From: an uncultured Fibrobacter sp.
GTDB taxonomy: Bacteria > Fibrobacterota > Fibrobacteria > Fibrobacterales > Fibrobacteraceae
Assembly (NCBI GenBank): GCA_946413655.1
Contig: CAMKLO010000017.1
Coordinates: 1 to 57,225 of the forward strand
Length of the DNA stretch: 57,225 nt
Direction: 5' to 3'
Below are positions 16,855 to 23,924 of the stretch, in pieces (position 1 is the first letter of the stretch; each line of letters opens with the position of its first letter). The position numbers and the translations under genes were made by a program. A model generated the notes under the pieces. That model was not told the origin of the DNA and did not search any database. It worked only from the letters and a program-made list of their open reading frames with translations.

Positions 16855-17220
16855 AACATTACGTGTATGAACATATTAGAATATAGCTATTGTTGATAAG
16901 AAACGATACAATCAAACTCTTTTTTATGCAATTTGTGATAAAAAACAAATGTCACGTGGAAATATTTCCATAATCTTCAACATACTTTAGTGGTAAAATC
17001 GTTAATAGACATTGAAAACTGGACTTCAACACTTGTCAACGTTGAAAAATGTGAACAGATTTCAAATTTTCAACATTAATCCACAATTTTCTTATTCTCG
17101 TATTTCCTTGAACATCATCAACTTACGCTTCCATATTCTTTTTTTTATCCACTATTCACTACTTTAAATACTAAATATTATATATAAACATATCTAGTAT
17201 TATTTAATACAGGCAGTTGA
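16855..17220. other. AT-rich gap, candidate replication-origin region 1
   Basis: 366 bases with no gene, very AT-rich, lying between the phosphoesterase start and the bactofilin stop. DnaA-box-like 9-mers seen by eye are TTATCCACT (17145-17153), TAATCCACA (about 17077) and TTATCAACA on the minus strand (near 16890). A palindrome-like GTGGAAATATTTCCA lies near 16955. Sampled base counts suggest the plus strand turns from C-rich to G-rich around here. Confidence 0.4.
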
Positions 17221-17571
17221 TTACTTCCCTTTGCGTGTCATAGTGGTCATTTCGCAGTTTCCCTGAAAGATGGCCCCTTCGTGAATAACTAATTGTTCCG
17301 CTTTTACATTCCCGGTTATCTGTGCATTGTCCTGGAGAATGAGCTTGCCCTTGCAATCCACGTTTCCTTTAATGGTACCGGCAAGAATCGCGAGACCGCA
17401 TTTGACGTCGCCTTCTACAGAAGCATATTTTTCAAGAATCAGTTCACCATCGATTTGAACATTGCCGTGAACTTTTCCAGCAATTCTCAAGTCCGTCTTT
17501 CCGATGATATCCCCGCTGACTTGTACTGCATTGCCAATTTGCGTCAGTTCCTGTTCGTTTTTGCTTGCCAT
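17221..17571 (-). CDS. Bactofilin (DUF583 family)
   Basis: 116 residues with repeated beta-helix turns (DLRIAGKVHGNVQIDGELIL, ASVEGDVKCGLAILAGTIKGNVDC), the typical bactofilin core. Bactofilins polymerise without nucleotide and build scaffolds for cell-wall and segregation proteins. The short N-tail (MASKNEQELTQIG) could reach the membrane. It is the last gene of the rsmG-parA-parB-M23-bactofilin series. This order fits bactofilins that place ParAB and wall hydrolases at poles, as in Myxococcus and Helicobacter (comparison from known systems). Confidence 0.88.
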   Translation of the reverse strand: MASKNEQELTQIGNAVQVSGDIIGKTDLRIAGKVHGNVQIDGELILEKYASVEGDVKCGLAILAGTIKGNVDCKGKLILQDNAQITGNVKAEQLVIHEGAIFQGNCEMTTMTRKGK

Positions 17572-17579
17572 ATTTTCCC

Positions 17580-18380
17580 CTAGTAAGTAAAGATTGTTTC
17601 CGGATCTTGTGGTATATTGTCCTTTGTTACAGAATAATGGACATGCGGACCGCTCGTATTTCCGGTATTCCCTACATAGCCTATGACATCGCCTTTGGTG
17701 ACAGTCAAACCCTTTTTTGTCCTGATGCTCTTGAGGTGTGAATATGACGACTTGTACCCATTTTGGTGATCGATGATGACCGTATTGCCTAAATCGCCGC
17801 TTTTACCGGCGAAAGTGACTTTTCCGGTGCCGGAAGCAAAGACCGGATTCCCCTGATGAGCCGAAATGTCGATTCCCAAGTGCTTGTTTTCGTAAGAGAA
17901 CTTCTTGCTGATGATGCCCACCGTAGGAATGACGTTCGGAATTCTTTCCATCCTGCTTTTGTCGTCAGTCGTGAGCCAGTTGTGGATACCTTCGAAATCG
18001 ATGTCGTTCTTGCTGGAAGGCACGTGCGCGAAACGGTTGCGCTCGATGATGCTGTTGATTTTGTTGGAGTCGTTTTCGAGGAATGTCTCGAAGATATTCT
18101 GGATACGGTTTTCCATAATCCACAGCGAATCGAGTCGAGAGAACAACTCTTCGTAGTTCGCGTTCTGCTTTACGAGTTGCGCGTTGTGGACACGCATCTT
18201 TTCGTAGTTCACGAGAGTCCGGTTGATTTTCGCTATGTGGATAATGAAAAATATAAGGACGATGGCGAGCAAGACAAGCCCGATGTGGAACAGCATGAAC
18301 TGCTTGCTCGAAATGCGGTACTTCTTCGCGCCTTCCGGATTTTCCGGAATAACTTGGATTGTGTAATACTTACGACTCAC
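17580..18380 (-). CDS. M23 (LytM) family peptidase, membrane-anchored
   Basis: One N-terminal transmembrane helix (about 29-48) is followed by a coiled coil (about 50-110). The C-terminal LytM domain has GIDIS with the preceding H (NKHLGID) and GPHVHYSV. These provide the zinc-binding H-x3-D and H-x-H pattern, so an active D,D- or D,L-endopeptidase acting on peptidoglycan in the periplasm is likely. It follows parB by 10 bases and precedes bactofilin by 8 bases, so it probably works with the bactofilin scaffold. Confidence 0.85.
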   Translation of the reverse strand: MSRKYYTIQVIPENPEGAKKYRISSKQFMLFHIGLVLLAIVLIFFIIHIAKINRTLVNYEKMRVHNAQLVKQNANYEELFSRLDSLWIMENRIQNIFETFLENDSNKINSIIERNRFAHVPSSKNDIDFEGIHNWLTTDDKSRMERIPNVIPTVGIISKKFSYENKHLGIDISAHQGNPVFASGTGKVTFAGKSGDLGNTVIIDHQNGYKSSYSHLKSIRTKKGLTVTKGDVIGYVGNTGNTSGPHVHYSVTKDNIPQDPETIFTY

Positions 18381-18390
18381 TTTATTACCG

Positions 18391-19404
18391 TTAACGATTT
18401 TCCATCAGTTCCTGGATTCGGTTCAGGTCGTCCATGGAATAATAGTTGATGACAATAGTGCCTTTAGACTGGTCCTTGGCACTTGGGTTAAGTGCAACTT
18501 TCGTGCCGAAGAATGTTTCGAGGCGGGATTCGAACTGTTTCATGTCGGCACTAAGTTCAACTTTAATTTTTTCGGTTGATGAGCCTGTCGAATCATCGCT
18601 ACCGTGAACTTCCGGAAGTTCTTCTTTAGTTGTAACTTCATTAGCTTCACCTTCTCTCGTCTCTACTTTCTCGTCTCTCGTCTGAGCGAAGGGATCCTCG
18701 CCGCGGGCAATCGCTTCAATCTGGCGAACGTTCAAACCATCGTCGATGATGCGTTTTGCGAGGGCTTCGGTGTCTGCAATCTTTTCACTGCAGAGGGCGC
18801 GGGCGGCGCCACCCGAAATTTTACCTTCTTGTATCCATGCTTGAACTTGGTTCGGGAGTTTCAAAAGACGAAGTGCGTTCGTAATGGCGGAACGAGATTT
18901 ACCCACCGTCTTTGCCAAATCTTCGTGCGTGTAATTGTGGTTGTCTATCAGCTGCTGGTAAGAGCGGGCTATTTCAATCGGGTTCAAATCCACGCGTTGG
19001 ATGTTCTCGATTAGTGCCCATTCGTTCATTGTTTTGTCATCGAGATTGTCGTAAACCTGTGCCTTGATAGTGCGGCAGTTGGCAAGTTTCGATGCGCGAG
19101 TGCGGCGTTCACCGCTGATGATTTGGTAACGATCGCCCACCTTGCGGACAGAAATCGGCTGGATAAGACCGTGCTTTTCGATGGTTTCAGCAAGTTCGAC
19201 AAGTTCGTCGTCGTCGAAAATCTTGCGCGGCTGGAACGGGTTCGGGTCAATCAGGTCGATATTGATTTCGACGATTTTCTGGTTGTCCGATGTTGTGTTT
19301 TCGTTTGAACCGTCATTGTGGATAGCGTTATCGACAGAGTTGCCGAGAACATCATGTGCTTTGAAAATTGCAGAAAGACCGCGACCAAGTGCTTGTTTAC
19401 CCAT
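18391..19404 (-). CDS. parB: Chromosome-partitioning protein ParB
   Basis: The N-terminal CTPase domain carries GERRTRASK and ENIQRVDLNPIE. The following helix-turn-helix (TVGKSRSAITNALRLLKLPNQ) binds parS. The C-terminal dimerisation region ends the protein. A non-conserved linker (about residues 238-260) holds QTRDEKVETREGE, encoded by the heptanucleotide repeats at 18655-18691. It follows parA in the same operon. Four parS sites lie within the window, matching a functional chromosomal ParABS. Confidence 0.95.
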   Translation of the reverse strand: MGKQALGRGLSAIFKAHDVLGNSVDNAIHNDGSNENTTSDNQKIVEINIDLIDPNPFQPRKIFDDDELVELAETIEKHGLIQPISVRKVGDRYQIISGERRTRASKLANCRTIKAQVYDNLDDKTMNEWALIENIQRVDLNPIEIARSYQQLIDNHNYTHEDLAKTVGKSRSAITNALRLLKLPNQVQAWIQEGKISGGAARALCSEKIADTEALAKRIIDDGLNVRQIEAIARGEDPFAQTRDEKVETREGEANEVTTKEELPEVHGSDDSTGSSTEKIKVELSADMKQFESRLETFFGTKVALNPSAKDQSKGTIVINYYSMDDLNRIQELMENR

Positions 19405-19579
19405 TTTTTTAGTTCCTAATTATTAGTTGCTAGTCAATAGTTGTTAGTTAATAGTTATAAGGAAAGTTATAGATTAGCGTCATTCTGAGCGAAGCCGTTA
19501 GGCAAAGTCGAAGAATCCAGTGAAGTTTTTGCCTGGATCCTTCCCCTATCACTTCGTTCCAGGGTCAGGATGACGTTTG
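19405..19579. repeat. Repeat-filled gap between parA and parB
   Basis: Heptamer-like units (TAGTTGC, TAGTCAA, TAGTTGT, TAGTTAA, around 19411-19460) are followed by a repeat in two arms: GTCATTCTGAGCGAAG ... AGTCGAAGAATCC, then CTGGATCC ... AGGATGACG (19470-19575). The same unit family occurs inside the type IIG gene. It probably also forms an RNA hairpin between the two reading frames. Confidence 0.7.
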
Positions 19580-20365
19580 TTACTTCTCTTTATTCAGTAT
19601 TTCTTCGGCGAGTTTCATGTATGCCTGTGAACCTGTGCTTTGGACATCGTAAAGGATGACCGGCTTACCGTGGGACGGAGCTTCGCTCAACTTCACATTG
19701 CGCGGAATCATCGTCTGGAATACGGTATCGCTCAAGTTCTCGCGGACTTCTTCGGCCACTTGCTTCGAGAGGCTCAAGCGTGAATCGTACATCGTAAGGA
19801 GGGCGCCTTCAATTTTCAAACCAGAGTTCAAGTTTTTCTGGACTTCGCGGATAGTCTTGAAAAGTTCGGTCATACCCTGCAATGCGTAGTATTCGCACTG
19901 CACCGGAATGAGCACACTCGTTGCTGCAGTGAGCGTATTGATAGTGAGCAGGTTCAAGCTCGGAGGAGCGTCGATGATGATGTAGTCGAATTCCTGCTTG
20001 AGGACATTCATCACGCGTTCGAGTCGGCGTTCGCGACTCATGGCATTCACCAGTTCGATTTCCATGACAGCGAGATCAGGCCCGGAGGTGATGACTTTCA
20101 AAAAGTCAAGAGATGTATCCAAAATGGCAGGCTTGATGTTTTCGAGCGTCAAGTTATCCGGGTTTCCAGCCATATCGAGAATTTCGTGGATATCCATGTC
20201 TTGGGATTCCATGAAACCGAGACCCTGCGACGCGTTCCCTTGCGGATCCATGTCTAAAAGAAGGGTCTTCTTTTCAAGGGCTGCAAAACTAGCGGCCAAA
20301 TTCACGGCTGTAGTAGTTTTGCCGACGCCACCTTTTTGGTTGCATATGGCGATAATTTTAGTCAT
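19580..20365 (-). CDS. parA: Chromosome-partitioning ATPase ParA (Soj)
   Basis: MinD/ParA-family ATPase, 261 residues, no N-terminal extension, so of the chromosomal Soj type. Deviant Walker A is KGGVGKTTTAVNLA, the switch I/A' region is LLLDMDPQGNAS, and Walker B is YIIIDAPPSL. It forms ATP-dependent dimers on DNA and moves ParB-parS complexes. It overlaps the end of rsmG by a few bases and lies upstream of parB. Confidence 0.95.
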   Translation of the reverse strand: MTKIIAICNQKGGVGKTTTAVNLAASFAALEKKTLLLDMDPQGNASQGLGFMESQDMDIHEILDMAGNPDNLTLENIKPAILDTSLDFLKVITSGPDLAVMEIELVNAMSRERRLERVMNVLKQEFDYIIIDAPPSLNLLTINTLTAATSVLIPVQCEYYALQGMTELFKTIREVQKNLNSGLKIEGALLTMYDSRLSLSKQVAEEVRENLSDTVFQTMIPRNVKLSEAPSHGKPVILYDVQSTGSQAYMKLAEEILNKEK

Positions 20366-21221
20366 TATTACCTCGAGTGACTAAGGCGTAATCCTGTTCT
20401 TCGTTCGGCAGTTTGTATTTCCAGATGTTGACTACCGGGTCGTTTTCCAGGTGTGAAATGCTATTGAAACTTTTTAATGTGAGGAAAAGTCCACCCTTCT
20501 TGAGGGCGGGTTGTGCACGTTCCCAGTCGTTTTCGAAAGTCGAGAGGGCGCGGCAGCTAATGAATTCCAGGTCGGCAAGGCCCGAAGTCTCGAAGCGTTT
20601 GCCTACCACGGTCAGGTTCTTGAGTCCGAGTTTTTCCTTCGCGTAGTTCATGAACTCCACGCGCATGTGGCGGGGTTCCACCGCATAGAACTGCACCTCG
20701 GGCATCGCGATGGCGAGCGGGAAAACCGGACAGCCTGCACCAGCACCCATATCAGCCCACTTTATAGACGAGAGAACGCTCGCAGGCTCGCTACAGACGA
20801 AAGACGAAAGAGGCGAATGCTGTGGAGGTGCTTGCACATCCATATCTGAGCCGACAAGTCTTGGCTCGAAGAGCAAAGACGAAAGAGGCGAATGCTGTGG
20901 AGGTGCTTGCACATTCATATCTGAGCCGACAAGTCTTGGCTCGAAGAGCAAAGACGAAAGAGATTCTGGAACATTCTCTCGTCTCTCGTCTCTCGTCTCT
21001 CGCCTAATATATATATACGGAATCAGTGAGTCGGCGATGTGCCTGCTCAGGAACTTCTCGGAATCCTTCGCTGAAATCAGGTTGCCGAATTGCTTGGTTT
21101 CTACGACCAAATCTGCAAATTGGTAAAGCTTGTCGAGAGTCTCTTCGGGCAGTTGCACACCATGTTCCTTCAGGAACTGGTTCAGAAGATTCTGCTGTTC
21201 TATGTTAGACTTGTAGTTCAA
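20358..21221 (-). CDS. rsmG: 16S rRNA (guanine-N7) methyltransferase RsmG with in-frame repeat insertion
   Basis: Methylates G527 of 16S rRNA using SAM. Recognised by FGNLISAKDSEKFLSRHIADSL, SAM motif WADMGAGAGCPVFPLAI, and RFETSGLADLEFISCRALS. Residues about 73-150 are an insertion between DSLIPYIYI and IKWADMGAGAG, where the normal protein has only a short linker. The insertion is RRETRDERRENV (heptamer repeats) plus two copies of a 25-residue unit starting SLLFEPRLVGSDM. The rest is normal, so the enzyme is probably active. rsmG next to parAB is the standard order near origins. Confidence 0.9.
   Translation of the reverse strand: MNYKSNIEQQNLLNQFLKEHGVQLPEETLDKLYQFADLVVETKQFGNLISAKDSEKFLSRHIADSLIPYIYIRRETRDERRENVPESLSSLLFEPRLVGSDMNVQAPPQHSPLSSLLFEPRLVGSDMDVQAPPQHSPLSSFVCSEPASVLSSIKWADMGAGAGCPVFPLAIAMPEVQFYAVEPRHMRVEFMNYAKEKLGLKNLTVVGKRFETSGLADLEFISCRALSTFENDWERAQPALKKGGLFLTLKSFNSISHLENDPVVNIWKYKLPNEEQDYALVTRGNND
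20762..21005 (-). repeat. Repeat insertion in rsmG: heptamers and two 75-base units
   Basis: Two near-identical 75-base copies (20801-20875 and 20876-20950) each hold a palindromic core TGGAGGTGC/GCACATCCA and flanks resembling the palindromic element family. They are bordered by GACGAAA-type heptamers (20796-20815, 20951-20965) and CTCTCGT heptamers (20975-21003). 75 is a multiple of three, so unit gain or loss keeps the frame. Confidence 0.85.
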
Positions 21222-21766
21222 TTACAACCTATAAAATGAATTCAGTGAAACCAACATTTTTTCAAATGTTGGGCCTCTGGCTTCGCCATAGGCCTACACC
21301 CTGCGGTTCCCAAATAAAAATGTGCAAGCACATTTTTGCTTGGTCACCTTGTGCGTGTTTCACGTGAAACATGCGGTAGCGAGAGTCGCAGAACATACTT
21401 GTATGTTCTATGACCGAGGCGATTAAGGTAGGACACGAAGTGTCCAAACATTTTTTTGTTTATTATGTTCCGACTTGAAATTTAGTATAACTTTTTTAGA
21501 AAACAATCAACAGACTCCCCTGCATCCATATTTTTATAAAATATATGTTGATAACATTTTGATAAATGTTGAGAAACTGTTAAGCCGAGAGCTGCGAAAA
21601 GTATGTTTACATACTTTCCATAGCCGAGGCGCTAGTTTCGTGCTTGCACAAAAACTGTTAAGGTGAGAGTCGCAAAAAATAAGCTTGCTTATTTTTTATG
21701 ACCGAGCCGCCAAGTTCGCGCTTGCGCCAAACTTGTTAAGGTGAGCGTCGTTCGATAAATGTCCAA
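21222..21766. repeat. Gap full of palindromic elements
   Basis: No gene. Contains a GTTGGGCCT... palindrome (21266-21297), a long hairpin AAAAATGTGC/GCACATTTTT (about 21314-21337), parS, and three members of the GAGAGTCGC...GACCGAG family. These are at about 21379-21422 (stem AGAACATA/TATGTTCT), 21583-21632 (stem AAAGTATGT/ACATACTTT) and 21661-21711 (stem AAAAAATAAGC/GCTTATTTTTT). Flanks are conserved while stems differ yet remain self-complementary. Confidence 0.8.
21356..21371. promoter_or_regulatory. parS site 1
   Basis: TGTTTCACGTGAAACA, a perfect 16-base palindrome and an exact match to the general bacterial parS consensus. It lies upstream of rsmG-parA-parB, about 1.0 kb from parA. Confidence 0.95.
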
Positions 21767-21794
21767 ACAAAAAATCCTCCCGTTTGTGGGAGGG
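21767..21794 (-). terminator. Rho-independent terminator (minus strand)
   Basis: CCTCCC (21776-21781) and GGGAGG (21788-21793); on the minus strand it is followed by ATTTTTTG. It ends the lipoprotein gene at 21821-22522. Confidence 0.85.
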
Positions 21795-21820
21795 TGTTCA
21801 AAAAGTTTGATTGCTAAAGG

Positions 21821-22522
21821 TTAGCGGTAGAACATGAAGTAGGTTCCGACCTTATGGTCTAATCCGTCCTCGATATATGTCTTGGTAAGCAAGATCATCC
21901 CGTCCTTGATTCCGGTTTCGTATCGGTCCCAGGTAATCCATTCGCCGTTGCGGTTCTCTTTCATGTAGCAGGTGTTGATGTCGTTTTCGTCCTTGACGAT
22001 GATTCTGTCCTGTGTCGGCCTGAAGATGGTATCGTTTCTCAAAACGTAGATGCTGGTGTATTCCCCGCCCTCGTCCCTGGAAGTCGTGGCCAGGGAGTCC
22101 CCGTCGAAGTAGACGGTTACCGTGTCGCTGATTCCTTTATCCGTCGAGATTAACGTACTGATGTTGCCATCGCGTATGGCTCTGGTTTCCTTGGTATTGA
22201 CGGTGGTCTGGTATGTCCATTCTCCTTCGCGGAGGTTCGACTCGTAGGTACTGTCAAGATGCATGCCGGTCCGGTAGGCTTTGTAGGTATAGATGGACTT
22301 GCCCCTGTTGTTGGCAGTGCCCTTGTCCCAGTACATGCTGTCTGTTACTAAACCATGATAATCCTTGTCATAGGTTGAAAAAATCGATTTCTGAAAATCG
22401 AATATTGTTTGGATACAGTCGGTGTAGGTATATTCTACAGGATTATTGACGGCTGTGCTAGAGGAATCGTCGCTACAGGCGACAAGGAGTGTCGCTGCTA
22501 AAAGAAAAATTTTATAGTTCAT
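21821..22522 (-). CDS. Lipoprotein of unknown function
   Basis: 233 residues. Signal MNYKIFLLAATLLVACSDDSSS gives a lipoprotein with lipobox LVAC and a Ser-rich start. The mature part looks beta-rich with many Thr/Asp/Tyr. No family recognised. It stands alone between two palindrome arrays with its own terminator; a GAAGT-type ribosome site precedes the ATG. Probably outer-membrane anchored. Confidence 0.7.
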   Translation of the reverse strand: MNYKIFLLAATLLVACSDDSSSTAVNNPVEYTYTDCIQTIFDFQKSIFSTYDKDYHGLVTDSMYWDKGTANNRGKSIYTYKAYRTGMHLDSTYESNLREGEWTYQTTVNTKETRAIRDGNISTLISTDKGISDTVTVYFDGDSLATTSRDEGGEYTSIYVLRNDTIFRPTQDRIIVKDENDINTCYMKENRNGEWITWDRYETGIKDGMILLTKTYIEDGLDHKVGTYFMFYR

Positions 22523-22563
22523 AACTTCTCCAGTTATATTTGATAATAAGAAAGGATCCTGTC

Positions 22564-23035
22564 GTGTTGGGACTATAACTACGTTATAGTCCTACGTCCT
22601 CATGCTCGGTCATGCCAAAATGCGAGAATTTTGTCGCGACGCTCGCTATTGTGTTGGGACTATAACTACGTTATAGTCCTACACTCTTCGGCTAGCAAAT
22701 GAAAATACACGAGTGTATTTTCGCTTTCTAGCCTCGATTGTGTTGGGACTATAACTACGTTATAGTCCTACACCCTGCGGTTTCCAAATAAAAATACACA
22801 AGTGTCTTTTTGCTTGGAAACCTTGGCTGTGTTTCACGTGAAACATACGCAGGGTGAGAGCAGCGGCCACACTTGTGTGGACATTGCGAACCCCAGTATG
22901 TCGGACTTTGGCGTAGCCAAAGGCCAAACCTTATGAGCCGAGAGTCGCAGAACATACTTGTATGTTCTATGACCGAGGCGATTAAGGTAGGACTCGAAGA
23001 GTCCAAACATAACCAAAATTTCTGTAGTCCCAACA
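22564..23035. repeat. Array of palindromic modules with parS 2
   Basis: Three copies of a 32-base palindromic unit (22564-22595, 22651-22682, 22740-22771), with arms GGACTATAAC and GTTATAGTCC around TAC, alternate with hairpins. These are GCCAAAATGC... (22604-22646, same flanks as the GACCGAG family, minus sense), a tgtATTTTC... hairpin (about 22698-22735), and a GGTTTCCAAATAAAAA...TTTTTGCTTGGAAACC hairpin directly before parS. A GAGAGTCGC element at about 22936-22980 is nearly identical to the one at 21379. No gene is seen. Confidence 0.85.
22830..22845. promoter_or_regulatory. parS site 2
   Basis: TGTTTCACGTGAAACA, perfect 16-base palindrome, consensus parS. Confidence 0.95.
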
Positions 23036-23425
23036 TTATATAGTAATTTCTATTCTGTTGCCCTCGGGGTCGAGGACAACGCTTTCGTAATATCCGTCAC
23101 CGGTAGTTCTCGGCTGCCCTACAACGGGAACTCCTTCAGCGGACATCTGATAGGTCAGGCAGTCCACCTTTTCTTTTGAACCGACGGAAAAGGAAAGGTG
23201 AGTTAAACCGATGACGGACTTTGACTCTGTCAAATTCGCAACATTCATATCTGGGCAGTGCATGATTTCCAGGCGGGCGCCTTCGTCGAAGGTAACGAAC
23301 CGGCTGGTGAACTGTTTAGTCGGGTTGTGGTAAAGCGGATGGACTACCCCACTGAAATACTTTTGATAGAACTCGCACACCTTGTCGATGTCTTTTACCC
23401 AGATAGCAACATGATCAATTTTCAT
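23036..23425 (-). CDS. VOC (glyoxalase/dioxygenase-fold) protein
   Basis: Start at 23425 with AGAGGT upstream and a beta start MKIDHVAIWVKDIDK. The two beta-alpha-beta-beta-beta modules are visible: HVAIWV, RLEIMH, GLTHLSFSV, NRIEITI. His4, Glu54 (in RLEIM), His in LTHLS and Glu in IEITI are likely metal ligands. 130 residues, single-domain. Substrate unknown; glyoxalase I-like or fosfomycin-resistance-like are both possible. Its upstream region is duplicated near the next gene. Confidence 0.85.
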   Translation of the reverse strand: MKIDHVAIWVKDIDKVCEFYQKYFSGVVHPLYHNPTKQFTSRFVTFDEGARLEIMHCPDMNVANLTESKSVIGLTHLSFSVGSKEKVDCLTYQMSAEGVPVVGQPRTTGDGYYESVVLDPEGNRIEITI

Positions 23426-23520
23426 AGGACCTCTTGCAAAATATACATAAATGCATCCTTCGGAGAATTTCCGCATTCCGCTTTTCATGAGTTTTCAACA
23501 TCTATTCACATTTTTGTTGA
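23424..23520. repeat. Leader copy A (duplicated promoter region)
   Basis: About 95 bases that recur at 24875-24968 with about 80% identity (by eye). Both lie directly upstream of a minus-strand gene. The copy includes a likely -10 (minus-strand TATATT) and, 40 bases further, TCAACATCTATTCACATTTTTGTTGA in two parts with TCAACA/TGTTGA ends. CTATTCACA resembles a DnaA box. Confidence 0.65.
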
Positions 23521-23924
23521 AAATGTGCAAGCATTTTGTCGCGACACTCGCCATCGTGTTGGGACTATAACTACGTTATAGTCCTACGTCCTGCGGTTTC
23601 CAAATAAAAATGTGCAATAGTTCACAAGGCGAAGCAAGCAGAAAACATTTATGTTTTCTATTTGTGAGCCGAAGAAATGGACGCGAAGCGTCAACCATAT
23701 TTTTTGCGAGACGCTTGCTACTATGTTGGGCCTATGGCTACGCCATAGTCCTACGTCCTCATGCTCGGTCATGCCAAAATGCAAGCATTTTGTCGCGACA
23801 CTCGCCATCGTGTTGGGACTATAACTACGTTATAGTCCTACGTCCTGCGGTTTCCAAATAAAAATGTGCAAGCCCATTTTTGCTTGGAAACCTTGGCGAC
23901 GTTTCACGTGAAACGTTTGGTGGT
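23521..23924. repeat. Array of palindromic modules with parS 3
   Basis: The 32-base palindrome recurs at 23556-23587 and 23810-23841, with a variant at 23723-23754 (arms GGCCTATGGC and GCCATAGTCC). The GCTCGGTCATGCC...GTCGCGACACTCGCC element recurs at 23757-23806 and partly at 23530-23553. A hairpin with the AAATAAAAATGTGC...TTTTTGCTTGG core precedes parS 3. No gene is seen. Confidence 0.85.
23900..23915. promoter_or_regulatory. parS site 3
   Basis: CGTTTCACGTGAAACG, extending to an 18-base perfect palindrome; it differs from consensus only in the symmetric outer bases. It lies just downstream of the GumN-family gene stop. Confidence 0.85.

Noticed and set aside
21222..23924. CRISPR array, considered for the repeated palindromes
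   Set aside because: Repeats are unevenly spaced, spacers are themselves repeats, and no cas genes are near.
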